A DNA stretch of 64,000 bases from positions 171,347-235,346 of the forward strand of contig JABYQR010000026.1 in NCBI GenBank assembly GCA_022592445.1, in the 5' to 3' direction. Positions 54,154-64,000 of the stretch are shown in pieces. Positions within the stretch are counted from its first letter, which is position 1, and every line of letters begins with the position of its first letter. A program made the position numbers and the translations under genes. This DNA comes from Cytidiella melzeri. Lineage: Eukaryota > Basidiomycota > Agaricomycetes > Polyporales > Irpicaceae. Under the pieces are notes generated by a model. It was not told where the DNA came from and searched no databases. It saw only the letters and a list, made by a program, of their open reading frames with translations.

Positions 54154-55868
54154 ATGTCTTCAGACGACGAACTCGGTATGTATCGTGGTATCGGCTCTAG
54201 AATATGTGCTAAAGCTCAAGCTGCTCTGTAGAAGGATTTGATCCAACCACACCAGCAGCTGTTAAGAAGAAGGGTCCACCGCGCGGTGCACCCCGCCAGG
54301 CAAAGGCTGCAGTCGCGGGACCCTCGAGGACCATTGGAGGTGCTACAGCGAAGAAAGGGGCCAAAACTACTCTGGAGACGAACAACGAAGGAACCTCTAA
54401 GACGCTCGATGTTGTAGTCCTGTCGTCGGATGAAGATAGAAGGGAGAAAGATACGGCCGCCAAGGGCAAGGGGAAGGAGCCCGCCGTAAACGGAAAGGTC
54501 GCACCTCAACTGAATGGCAAGAGCAAAGCGAAAGGAAAGCCCAAATCAATTTCACCACCTCAACCAATGGAAGTAGACAGCGTGCCGCCCGCCGAGGACG
54601 CTGTACCCCCGACTCGAACATCAAGAACCACTCGCACGAACGTGAAACCCACTTCAGAGATTGATAACTCACCGCCTGCGAAGCGTCACAAAGCGGATTC
54701 AGCGTTGGAAGCAGAGAACGTGCGTTTGCGGCGACGTCTGGAGGATGTAAGTTCTCACACAACGTCCATGCCTAGATGTAGGCTCACATCCCGACCGCAT
54801 CATCTCAGGTTGCCGCGCAAAGAGATAGGTTGAGCGAACAGCTGAAGGAGGCATTGCAAATCAGGGCAACAGAACCAGAACGACTATTAGCTGAGGGTAT
54901 CGCACAGTATGAGGTCAGCATGCAAAGTACGTGTCATCAATGCGAGCATGGCCGTATGGCTTATTCGGAATAGCGCAACAGCAATTACTGCAAGAGCAAG
55001 CAGCGTCCCTAGCACGTTTTAAAGCGCTGCCCGATTCGGGGCAGCTGCATACGTTGCAATTTATCACTCGCGATGTCGCAGCTGAAGAGAGCAAAGGGCT
55101 GACTGAGCGCATGAAGAAACTTGAACAAACCATAAAGGAGAAGAATTTGCGAGTCTCAGAGCTTGAAACCAAGAGTCAGTCGTTCCGGGATAGCATTACT
55201 GTATTCGCCGCATTGATTGGGATGTTGAATGTCGGATAGATGAGGAGCTTGAGAAACAGCTGGAAGCAGAGATACAAATGGCGAAGGAGTACCGAGCTAA
55301 AAATCCACCCGAGTCGAGAGTGACAGTGAATGGTACAGTGCGAGGGACGAACGGCTCTTCTGCTCCTCCCGACACCAGCGTCGTCAAGCTGTACGAAGAT
55401 CTGTGCAACTTTCTCGTCACTAAAGTTGTTCCTGGGAATGCAGTATACCCCTCATTCCCCGACCTACAAGAAAAGACTTTCCACTGTACGTATACGCATA
55501 TAGAGCCAAACTTAAAGAGGCGCGTCAATCCAAGTGAGTCTAGTCCCCAAGCTCAACTCACCACTCCTCGTATTCACACTTTGACAGGCCTAAACTTCAC
55601 TTTGCGGCACATGTGGCTACCTCGCGATGAAGGCAGTGCACCCTCGGCCCTAACGAAAAAAGACTTGACGGAGAAGATGGAATATATACCCGCGGACTTG
55701 GAGAATGAGTCTGAAGACTTCGTAGAGCACCTCGAATTCTTCAAAACGGCGTTCATATTTGAACGAAACCAGCTTCACGTATTCATGACGTCACTATCCG
55801 ACCGGTTGTCTGAGCTGGTGGATAGCGACTCGGGGGAAGAAGACAAGCTCAACAGCCCCCCTTGTTGA
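54154..55868 (+). CDS. CSM1: Csm1/Pcs1 monopolin-like kinetochore protein
   Basis: Chromosome segregation protein of the Csm1/Pcs1 family, which clamps kinetochore microtubule-binding sites. Start MSSDDELEGFDPTTPAAVKK (first intron 54176-54231). Long basic, disordered N-terminal region with KGKGKEPAVNGK and PPAKRHK. A coiled coil follows (LEAENVRLRRRLEDV, LSEQLKEALQIRATEPERLL, LTERMKKLEQTIKEKNLRVS). The C-terminal globular domain has SVVKLYEDLCNFLVTKVVPG, LQEKTFHCTYTHIEPN, LNFTLRHMWLPRD, EYIPADLENESEDFVEHLEF and FERNQLHVFMTSLSDRLSEL. Domain order and length fit the family. Several introns; stop at 55868. Converges with the asparaginase gene, 91 bp apart. Confidence 0.8.
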
Positions 55869-55959
55869 TGATATCTAGTTTATTGTATGTAGTACGAGAT
55901 AGGTTGGATTGTGGTTGCTGTATTTCGATAGTTTCATTTCATTCTTGGCATATCTTTAT

Positions 55960-58481
55960 TCATGTCTGCCAATGCTCCTCTGCACCTGACAATATACCCG
56001 CACCGGCCTTCCTCCAAATTCGAACTGCACGCTCGTCGTGGGCGTGTATAGCTTTCTTCAAAATCAGCGGCACAAAGCCACCCTCAACATCTGAGCCTCC
56101 TAGGTTGGCCCCCGCCTTGATCAGACCATCCACAACACCTTCGTGTCCCTGTCTCGCAGCCTGCCAGCAACCAAACATGAGCCTCAACGAGAGAAAATAA
56201 GGCAACCAAAGAGCCCACATAGTAAAGTGCAGTGTGTCCCAATCCATCACGCAAATGGACCAACGCCCCGTTCTCCAACAGCAAATTGACACAATCTATG
56301 CTCCCGTTCAGAGCTGCAACATGTAGAGGCGACCGTCCAGATGCAGCATCGACGCAGTTTGCCATTCCGACGCCACCGCCGCCAGACGGGACGTTGAGTG
56401 CTTCCTCTGTCGGCGAGACTACCTCCGAGGTAGACGGCTTGTCCGCAGGCTTCAAACAAAACTTCAAACCTTCCACGTCATTTTTCGATGCGGCAAGATA
56501 AGTGAGGAGCGGTAGGAGGGCAGTCTCCGTCGAAGCCGCCTCTGCAGCCGTCCAGGACCACGGTGCAGCCGACTCCAAGTCTCCGATGTCGGGAGTGGTG
56601 ACGACCACTTTGGGGCCTTGTGTGCGAGCAGCGGATAAGCGGACCACCTGGGTCAAGACACCGAATATGCTATCGAGGGAATCGTCAATTTGCGACTGGG
56701 AGTGGCGGCTTTTTGGCAGGCTGGAAGCGGGAACTGTAATCTCTCCTCGGAGGGATGCACCCATCAGCGCGCGTACTTGGGAGACGGACAGCTCCGGCTT
56801 GCTCAACAGATACCCGAGTTTCGTGAGGGCACACTGGAGAGTACATGATCAATTTGTTTCGACAGAATCTATATGATTGTGCAGCTAACCTCAGGTGTCA
56901 TATCCGCTCCAGAAATCACGCCAACTTTGAGGAGTCCGATTCCAGTCTCGTAGTCCGAAGAGACGCTGCCCTTGGCACATTGGGAGATCGCGACAATGAC
57001 GACACCACGCTTACATGCTTCTTGTAGAGCGTCCATAAGATCTGCGCGTTGTGGGGCGTTGCCTGAGCCGAATGTCTCAAGGATGAGGCCACGGGTTGGC
57101 GGTGAGAGGAAGGCGCGAATTGTAGCAGCTGTGATGCCCGGAAAGAGACGTAGCGTGGCTTAAGGGTCAAACGTCAGGCAGTGAGTTTGCTGATCCCATG
57201 ATTTGCACTTACCAACATGCGGACTCATATCTTATGCATGGTGAGAAGGTGGTTCGGACATGGTGATTAACCAGCAATACACACTTTTATGTGCCTTGAA
57301 CCTCCTAACTCCAGTTTGTCGGATGACATTACTCCAATTCACAGATATGTCGATACCCACTGAGTAAAGCTTAGTCGTAGGGAGCTCTTTGTATGGGCTA
57401 TGAAGGCGTACCGTGAACGAGAGGAGGAAAATTAGGACTGTCGAATGCATTGAGGTCGTTGGAAGAGAACTTGTAGACACGGTTTCCACGATACAGTGTA
57501 TGATTAAAGAACAAACAGACCTCTAATGCGGCATTTTGTTATTCACTCAACACAGAAGCAATCACAGTCAGCAGCATACCAGGGATAATAAAATGACCCG
57601 CTATAGTGAGCGCGCCCAAGAGATTATCCACAGCGTCATTGCGCAGCTGCGAGAGTGGTATTTGGGCCCCGGTCACGATAACAGTCTTGCCCAAGTCTTC
57701 CAGGAGGAAGCTCAGCGCCGAAGACGTATAAGACATCGTGTCTGTACCATGCAGTATAACGAAGGCGTCGAATGTCGAGTAGTTGAGCTCAATTTCAGTC
57801 GCCACGCGTACCCAGTCTATTCTAACGGCAGAAAATCCATTTCAGTCGCCAAATGGTCTATTGCGAGGACGGTACCGTCTATTTCCATATTGCTGCTGTC
57901 CAACAGCGGATTCCACTGGACGAATGATGGCGTTAACTTGGACGAGAAATAGGCACGAAGTCTCTTACCTCTAATATAACGTAACGTATGCGTTTTCTGC
58001 TAGACCCGTTCACCGTCGTGCGTGGCGTAACGAGACTGTGCAAATGCGCCTCATACAGGTCTTCGGCTACCTTGTACGAAAGCGGATTTCGCAGAACACT
58101 TATCGGGGTGGCTTGCCCCGATACCGGAAGTGTGCTCACAGCACCCATTGGACGTGTAGAGCGCACCAGTAATGTAGATGGCTGATGTACGCTCGGGCCT
58201 GCCACTTCGCGGCCCTGGAAGTTGCTTGAGTTTGCACCTGGTATGGGGCTTGTTCTTCCGCTTCCTGTCGTGGCACTCCACTCTCTGAATCCCTCGACAG
58301 AGGCAGAATGAGAGAACAACGACTCCTCGAGAGGATCATGGAACCTATGTTGACTGTAGAGGGTTTCCGTGAGGAAATAGGGCTCTGGTACGTATCCCTG
58401 GTGTCCGACAAGCATTCCTATCGTGCCTCCGGTGTAGATGACAAGGACCTTCGATTCGTCGGACGGCTGAGAAAGTTCCAT
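55960..58481 (-). CDS. Cytosolic type I L-asparaginase with C-terminal ankyrin repeats
   Basis: Hydrolyses asparagine to aspartate and ammonia. Start MELSQPSDESKVLVIYTGGT at 58481, chosen because the longer frame upstream is hydrophobic and lacks family similarity. Catalytic motifs: VIYTGGTIGM (nucleophilic Thr) and AFVILHGTDTMSYTSSALSF (second Thr-Asp pair), then VIVTGAQIPLSQLRNDAVDN, LGALTIAGHFIIPE, VCLFFNHTLYRGNRVYKFSS, GLILETFGSGNAPQRADLMD and VVIVAISQCAKGSVSSDYET. The C terminus has ankyrin repeats: GRSPLHVAALNGSIDCVNLL, LRDGLGHTALYY and ARQGHEGVVDGLIKAGANLG. The enzyme-plus-ankyrin layout is the same as human ASPG. Ser-rich insertion after the first motif. Numerous introns; stop at 55960. 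Confidence 0.88.
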
Positions 58482-58605
58482 AGCGAGAATAAGTACCGCA
58501 ATGAAGAGTGCTGGAATCAAACCGTGACAGTGGTTGTGGCCAGCTCGGAGGTGCACGCTAGGGTTCTGTCGGTAAGTCAATATTAACAAACATGTGTCAA
58601 TAAAT

Positions 58606-58631
58606 GGTGTTACTTACATGTAAGTAACACC
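58606..58631. repeat. Perfect 26-bp palindrome
   Basis: GGTGTTACTTACA followed immediately by its reverse complement TGTAAGTAACACC, with no spacer. Lies about 125 bp upstream of the asparaginase start codon. Confidence 0.75.
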
Positions 58632-59269
58632 GAGAGCACGGACCGGCCAAAATGTATAAATGTTGGAAAATGTTATGAATGCTACAGATTTTGAGAGGTT
58701 TGTGTAATTAACAACAAGTCTTCAGTGCAAGGGCTGGATGGAGTTTTTCACCCTGGAAGTAGCGCTTAGCAAATAGCATCAAATACTCCAACTGGGCTGT
58801 ATTTATGATTACCATTGATTACCAATATCACATGTTGGATATTGAATAATGATGTATTGAATAGTATTGGCATTGGTTAGTATTGGTATGTAATAGTAAT
58901 TGATAATATAGTCAATGTTTGGGTGATTCAATTTCAAGTCCTTGCGCACCCGAGTCACTGATTGATTGTCTTGCATTCACAACTAACACCTTATACATTG
59001 TAAGATGCACTCATGAAGACTGTAAGATGGTATGCATGACTATTAGTATACACTCTAAGTAGCATCACTGTATATTTTACCGCCACTTCATTGGAGCTTG
59101 GTCTGTGCTGTTTTCTTGCAACTAGACAGTGTTAATGCATAGACTTTGAACACATTGTTACATGTATGCTAATATACACAGGTAGTCACTATCAGCTTTC
59201 CATCTGTCTGTTGCAGTGCCTTGGGCTCATTCGAAAGTGAACTGTGGCCCATTGAGATTAGTGATGCAC

Positions 59270-59414
59270 TTGGCCCGGCTTGAGGCCAACAAGCCGGCTG
59301 AGCCAGGCCAAAGAAAGACAGGCCAGGCCAAGCCACGACTTGGGGCCCAATAGGCCTGTAGGCTTGGTTTGACCCTAAGGCCGGCCAATCAAGCCCTGGC
59401 AGGCCCTGGCCTTT
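59270..59414. repeat. GGCC-rich low-complexity tract
   Basis: Dense, irregular repetition of AGGCC, GGCCAA, AAGCC and GGCCTG words over about 145 bp, in sharp contrast to the AT-rich surroundings. Confidence 0.6.
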
Positions 59415-59502
59415 CAACTAGGTACAAGTGATATTTTTGGCCTTTGGATTCTGAGCTGAAGGTGTGCAATGTTGGCCTTTGAGTAGGTCAAAAACACATA
59501 GC

Positions 59503-60306
59503 TGTCGCGGAGCGACTGCTGCTATGCTGATAACCCTAGAAAGGGAGTGAAATAGAGAGGAAGGGGGTGGATCTCCAACGACGACAACGAGGTCAAAGTC
59601 GATGATGAGCAGGCAAGCAGGCACTGAGGCCGGATACTGGCAGTGCAAATGACGAAGTTAATATCAAGCTTATACTAGGTTACATTGAGTAACTCACCTG
59701 GCAGTGCAAATGACGAAGAGGTCAAGATGCAGAACCAGGAAGGGTAAGGGGTACTATATATACTGTGTCTGGTTGGTCTGTGCACCAGTTCCCACACTAG
59801 GGACTGGAGTAACTTGTGGGGCTGGAGTAACAATAGAACAATAAGAGACCAGGGTAACTGTCAGGGACCTGAGTAACTGTCAAGGACCAGGGTACATAGA
59901 ACAATAGGACTAGAACAATAGACAATAGAACAATAGAATCAGGAACAATAGAACAATGGGAACTTGGGGAATCCCTAACAATAGACAAAAGACAATAGAC
60001 GGAAGACAATAGGACAATAAGGACTGGGGGAATCCCTGGGGAATCCCTGGGGAGTCCCTGGGGAATCCCTATCAATGGAAGTTGAACAATAGAACAATAG
60101 CCTAGGTTGATCTGGAACCGCTCCAGATTGAGTCTAGGGTTTGGGTCTGGACTATTGATAAATAAGGCAGGATGTCACGTGACCCGGGTTAGGGTTAGGT
60201 CCGGTAACACTCCTAGCCGGAAAATAAGCGCTCTAGATAGGCGCCTAAGGCTGTAAACTGGTGACATTATTGGAAAAATCCGGTCTCTGTTGGACTATCC
60301 ATGTCA
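59503..60306 (-). repeat. 3' LTR of the gypsy element
   Basis: The inner border is clear: on minus, a purine-rich GGAGGGGGGTAA is followed by TGACATGG, so the LTR starts at 60306. The outer border is a guess at 59503 (CGCGACA on minus, giving a TG...CA element of about 804 bp). Contains TATATATAGTACC on minus near 59755, runs of GAACAATA and GGGGAATCCCT, and a 20-bp direct repeat (59638 and 59699). Confidence 0.55.
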
Positions 60307-60324
60307 TTACCCCCCTCCTAAAAT

Positions 60325-63300
60325 TCATCGCCTCGATGAACTAAGACCAGGGACTCTACCATCTGCCCACTCGAGGTCAGATGCAATAGCTTCTGTGATG
60401 TTCTCCAACGGTTTCCAAGGAATGGAGTCGAAGAGTGCTTTGGGTAATTTCTGAGGTGCATTGGTATGTCTGGCGTGGAACTCTGCAATGCTCTCTTTTG
60501 CATTGGTCAGATTTACTGCAGGTTCCCACGTTACATCGCCTTCTCCATAGCCTTTCCATTTGACTAGGTACTGCATCTGCTTCCGATAGATCCGACTGTC
60601 TAGGATCTTCTCAACTTCATAGACCTGTTGATCATCTACTATGATCGGTGCTGGTGGTTCTGGTATGAGGCCGTTTACTTCGTTTCCTCGATACGGAGAT
60701 AGCCGTTCAACGTTGATGTTGTCGTGAATACGATATCCGGATTTGAGTTTGATCTGATATGTGTGTTCACCGGTTTTCTGAAGAACTGTGAATGGACCGA
60801 GTTGTCTAGGCCCTAGCTTGTCAGACTGCTGATGTACTTTGACGTTCTTGAAAGACAACCACACGAGGTCCCCTTCCTTGAAGACTGGAGTAGTTCTGCG
60901 GGTGTGTGCGGAAGCTTCGGCCATCTTTTCCTTAGATAGACGCGAGGCAGCTTCGGCTTCTGCCCGAACCTGTCTGAGCTTTTCTAGACGTGCATCTAGA
61001 TTCGGCATTCGGCTCTGACGTCCGACTGGTATGGTGAAATCTGGTAGGTACCCGTACATGACTTCAAACGGAGAGTGCTGCGTAGATGAGTTGACACGAG
61101 AGTTGATGGCGAATTCAGCCACTGGGATGTATTATGCCCAATCATCTTGTCGTTGGTCAACAAAGAGTCGTAGAATCTTTTCTACCTCTTGATTTGTTCT
61201 TTCCGTTTGACCATTGGCCTGAGGGTGGTAGGCGGTAGTCATGGTGCCAGTGATGCCTAGCCGTTTGTACAATGCTTGCATGACACGAGCTGAAAACTGG
61301 GGTCCTCTATCGGATATAAACTGTCGGGGAATGCCGTGGAGCCTGAACACTTCTTTGATGTGAAGGTTGGCTATACTGTCAGCTGTGACAGTAGACTGGG
61401 TTGGGATTACATGTGTTTGCTTGCTGTACAAGTCTGTGTACACGGCAATCATGTCAAATCCATTACTACGTGGGAGTGGTCCGACTAAGTCTACACCAAC
61501 CACTTGCCAAGGTCCGTCTGGTACTTCGATGGGCTGTATTGGGGCCACAGGGTGCTGTGCTGGTTTGGTTCGTTGACACTTGTCACATCCGAGGACGTAT
61601 TTTTCTACAAATGATGCCATGCGAGGCCACCAATAATGCCGTGTGACTAGTTCCAGGGTTGCGTGTTTGCCGGGATGTCCTGCTGGTAACGCATCATGGC
61701 ATCGTCGTACAATCTCCCTACGAACTTCTCGATCCTTCGGAATGTACAGCTTCCCTTTGTAGTAGACCAGTCCATTGTCTTCTTCCCACTCAAGTCCACC
61801 GTCAGTCAACTTTCGGGGTCCGTCCTTCCTAAGTTTGGCTAGTCCCTGGACTACCTCTGCTTCTCGAATACTGATGTCCTTAATTCGTGACTCTAGAGGA
61901 TCTGACTCCAGAGTACTTGAGGCGGCTATTGTCTGGAAGTATTCGGGTTTCAGCACAACTTGTTCCTTGTTGTCTGACGCATCTAGAACTTCCAGGGTTC
62001 TGACTCGGGATAATGGATCCCCTTGAGTAAGGGTCTTTCCGGGTTTGTGTGTTAACACAAAGTCAAACCGGCTAAGGTACAAAGACCACCGAGCTTGTCG
62101 TCTAGACAGGTCCTGGGCGGTTCGCCAGTACTGCAGATTCTGATGATCTGTGATGATCTCGAATGGCGCGGGTAATCCTTCCAGATAGTGACGCCAGTCT
62201 TCGAGAGCTCTGATGATAGCGAGCATTTCTCAATCATAGATCTCGTAGTTCCGTTCTGCTTCGGCCATAGACTGAGACCGAAACGCTACAGGGTGCCATT
62301 GTCCATCCTCTAGTTTCTGCAATAGAACTCCTCCGGTTGCAAAGCCAGACGCATCAACTTCAATACGTGTGGGGCGATCGGGTTCCCATGTGACTAGAAT
62401 TGGTTCCTGAGTGAACGCATCTTTGAGCATTTGAAAGGCGTTCTGCTGTGCTTCTCCCCACTTCCAAGGTTGGTCTTTCTTGGTGAGATCGTGAAGAGGA
62501 CGAGTATGCCGCGCAAAGTCCTTGATGAAACGTCGGTAGAAGTTGGCAAATCCAATGAAACCGCGTACATCACGGAGGTTCTGTGGTACCGGCCAATTGG
62601 TGATAGCTTCTATTTTACCCGAGTCCATACGGATCTTTCCGTCACCAATGATTAAACCTAGGTACTCGACCTGTGACTGTTCAAATTCGCATTTTTCGGG
62701 GCGAAGATACAAGTCGTTGGCTTCAAGTCGAGATAGTACCTCATGAACAATTTTCCGGTGTTCCGCAATGTCTGAACTGAAGACAAGGATGTCATCTAAG
62801 TAGACCGAGACCTTTCCTTCCGCAATGAGATCAGCAAAGATGGAATTCATCATTGCTTGAAACGTGGCCGGAGAATTGGTCATGCCAAACAACATCACCT
62901 TAGGCTCAAACAGCCCTCGGTTTGTCACAAATGCACCCTTCCATTCGTCATTTTCCTTGATCCGAATGTTATGATAACCCCATCGTACGTCAAACTTGGT
63001 GAAGATTCTGGCTTGACAAAGCCGATTGGTAATATCTGATACCAAGGGGAGTGGGTAGCGGTTTTTGATTGTGATGTCATTTAATCGTCGATAATCCTGA
63101 ACAAGCCAGAGCTTGCCGTCCTTCTTCTTGACGAAGAATACCGGTGAGGCCATAGGCGATTTGGAGGGAACAATGTATCCTTTCGCTAGGTTTTCCTCAA
63201 TAAACTTGTCTAGCTCCGCTTGTTCATTTGGAGACATGGGGTAGACCTTGGATCTGAACATCTTGGGGTTCTCTGTTAGATCAATCGTGTGATCCCAGGG

Positions 63301-63972
63301 TTGGTGCTCTGGGAGGCGCTGTGATGCTTCTTCTGAAAAGACTTTCTGGTGTCTGCGGTATTCCTCTGGAACCATCTGTTCGAACGTCCGTTGTTCTTTG
63401 GATTGATGGGCTTTAGCCGCAATGTCTGTGGAGTACGTAAAGCTGGCACAGGACCAAAGTTCTTCTTTTGTGTCCTGAATGATACCGGCTCTGAGCCAGG
63501 CTCTTCTCTGTTTCCGATTGGCTGTGATAGACTGGAAGGGTTCGAAGTCTTCTTCGGCTTCCAGTTCCATTTCTCCGGTAGCCCAATTGATCTTGGGGTT
63601 TGCTTTGCGAAGCCAGGGTAGACCTAGAATGCAGTCTTCTGGTCCGATGTCTGTGACCAAAAAGGTTGCATTTTCTTTGATAGCCCCAACTTGTAGTTCG
63701 AGCTCTGCTCTGTGTGTTATACATCCTCCTTGATTTAGAGTCCCATCGATGTTATGGAGTGGGATCTGTCTTTCTAAGGGGACCGTACGTACTTGATGTC
63801 GATTGACAAAGTCTTGACTCAGGAATAAAGCGGTGGCTCCTGAGTCAATCATGGCTTTGATGCCTTGTTCTCTAAACACTCCTTTGAGCGTGATAGGAAC
63901 TCGGAAGTGCATGCTAAGCGGGTCTATTTCTGGTACTATGCACGATGACAAGGTTTCGAAGTAGTTATACAT
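60325..63972 (-). pseudogene. Gypsy pol with two nonsense codons
   Basis: Starts MYNYFETLSSCIVPEI at 63972, just after an in-frame TAA. Protease IKAMIDSGATALFLSQDF; RT core SPVFFVKKKDGKLWLVQDYR, IFTKFDVRWGYHNIRIKEND, VSVYLDDILVFSSD; RNase H IEVDASGFATGGVLLQK. A TGA at 62230-62232 interrupts NYEIYD/EMLAIIRALEDW. Integrase zinc finger HDALPAGHPGKHATLELVTR with CDKCQRTKP; catalytic VGVDLVGPLP, FISDRGPQFS and NGQTERTNQEVEK. A TAA at 61132-61134 interrupts RQDDWA/YIPVAEFAINSR. Then GPRQLGPFTVLQKTGEHTY and the chromodomain YEVEKILDSRIYRKQMQYLV plus KWKGYGEGDVTWEPAVNL. Apart from the two stops the reading frame is continuous, so the copy decayed recently. Confidence 0.85.
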
Positions 63973-64000
63973 GTGTTAAATAAAACTGAAGGTTGCGAAT

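Larger units (their letters stand above)
58482..59502. other. Intergenic region between asparaginase and gypsy element
   Basis: About 1 kb, AT-rich, with runs of ATTGATTACC/ATTGGTATG type near 58800-58920. Contains a perfect 26-bp palindrome (58606-58631) and a GGCC-rich tract (59270-59414). No gene seen. Confidence 0.4.
59503..64000 (-). mobile_element. Ty3/gypsy chromovirus, 3' half (5' part beyond window)
   Basis: Minus-strand order protease, reverse transcriptase, RNase H, integrase, chromodomain, then polypurine tract and 3' LTR: Ty3/gypsy order with the chromodomain typical of chromoviruses. Gag and the 5' LTR lie to the right of the window. Two in-frame stop codons interrupt pol. Confidence 0.88.

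Overview
The window is from a filamentous basidiomycete, most likely an agaricomycete. Genes are broken by many introns of about 50 nt (GT..AG), the single-copy genes are housekeeping genes of fungal type, and three features are typical of mushroom-forming fungi: a FunK1-type protein kinase, a KDZ (Kyakuja-Dileera-Zisupton) DNA transposon and a Harbinger-type element with a Myb/SANT-like partner gene. I cannot name the species.

Layout. 1-1192: 3' truncated AHA1 (Hsp90 co-chaperone). 1334-9137: a Harbinger-like DNA element with imperfect 46-bp inverted ends and a 3-bp AAT duplication. It carries a DNA-binding-type gene, a DDE transposase and, between them, a patchwork of host gene pieces and a 140-bp minisatellite. 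9455-18277: septin CDC10, an unrecognised large single-pass membrane protein gene, and the interstrand-crosslink nuclease FAN1. 18467-27329: a complete KDZ transposon with long inverted ends, 39-bp iterated subterminal repeats, an exact 8-bp target duplication, the transposase and two accessory genes. 27490-30355: FunK1 kinase. 30942-36145: a Ty1/copia retrotransposon in minus orientation with identical 225-bp LTRs and a 5-bp duplication. About 36541-37609: a probable solo LTR. 38080-58481: a dense housekeeping block of ATP2, ADE4, a cyclic phosphodiesterase, a RING protein, a three-KH RNA-binding protein, an arrestin-like protein, BRX1, an ADGF-type adenosine deaminase, a Csm1/Pcs1 monopolin-like protein and a cytosolic asparaginase with ankyrin repeats. 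59503-64000: the 3' half of a Ty3/gypsy chromovirus in minus orientation with two nonsense codons in pol.

Mobile DNA makes up roughly two fifths of the window, and every insertion lies between genes. Two insertions stop only about 140-190 bp upstream of start codons (AHA1 and FAN1), so those genes have probably had their upstream regions replaced. The host genes do not form an operon or a metabolic cluster. They share divergent promoters (CDC10/11071 gene, ATP2/ADE4, arrestin/BRX1, adenosine deaminase/CSM1).

Most notable: (i) the two class II elements have boundaries that can be read to the base; (ii) the Harbinger element encloses what looks like glycosyltransferase and ion-channel gene fragments with introns still present; (iii) the KDZ element carries two uncharacterised partner genes and ordered 39-bp repeats at both ends; (iv) the ADE4 start codon appears to be assembled by splicing across an intron, putting the catalytic Cys at position 2. 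Exon boundaries were inferred by eye from splice signals and reading frame; no alignment or database search was run.
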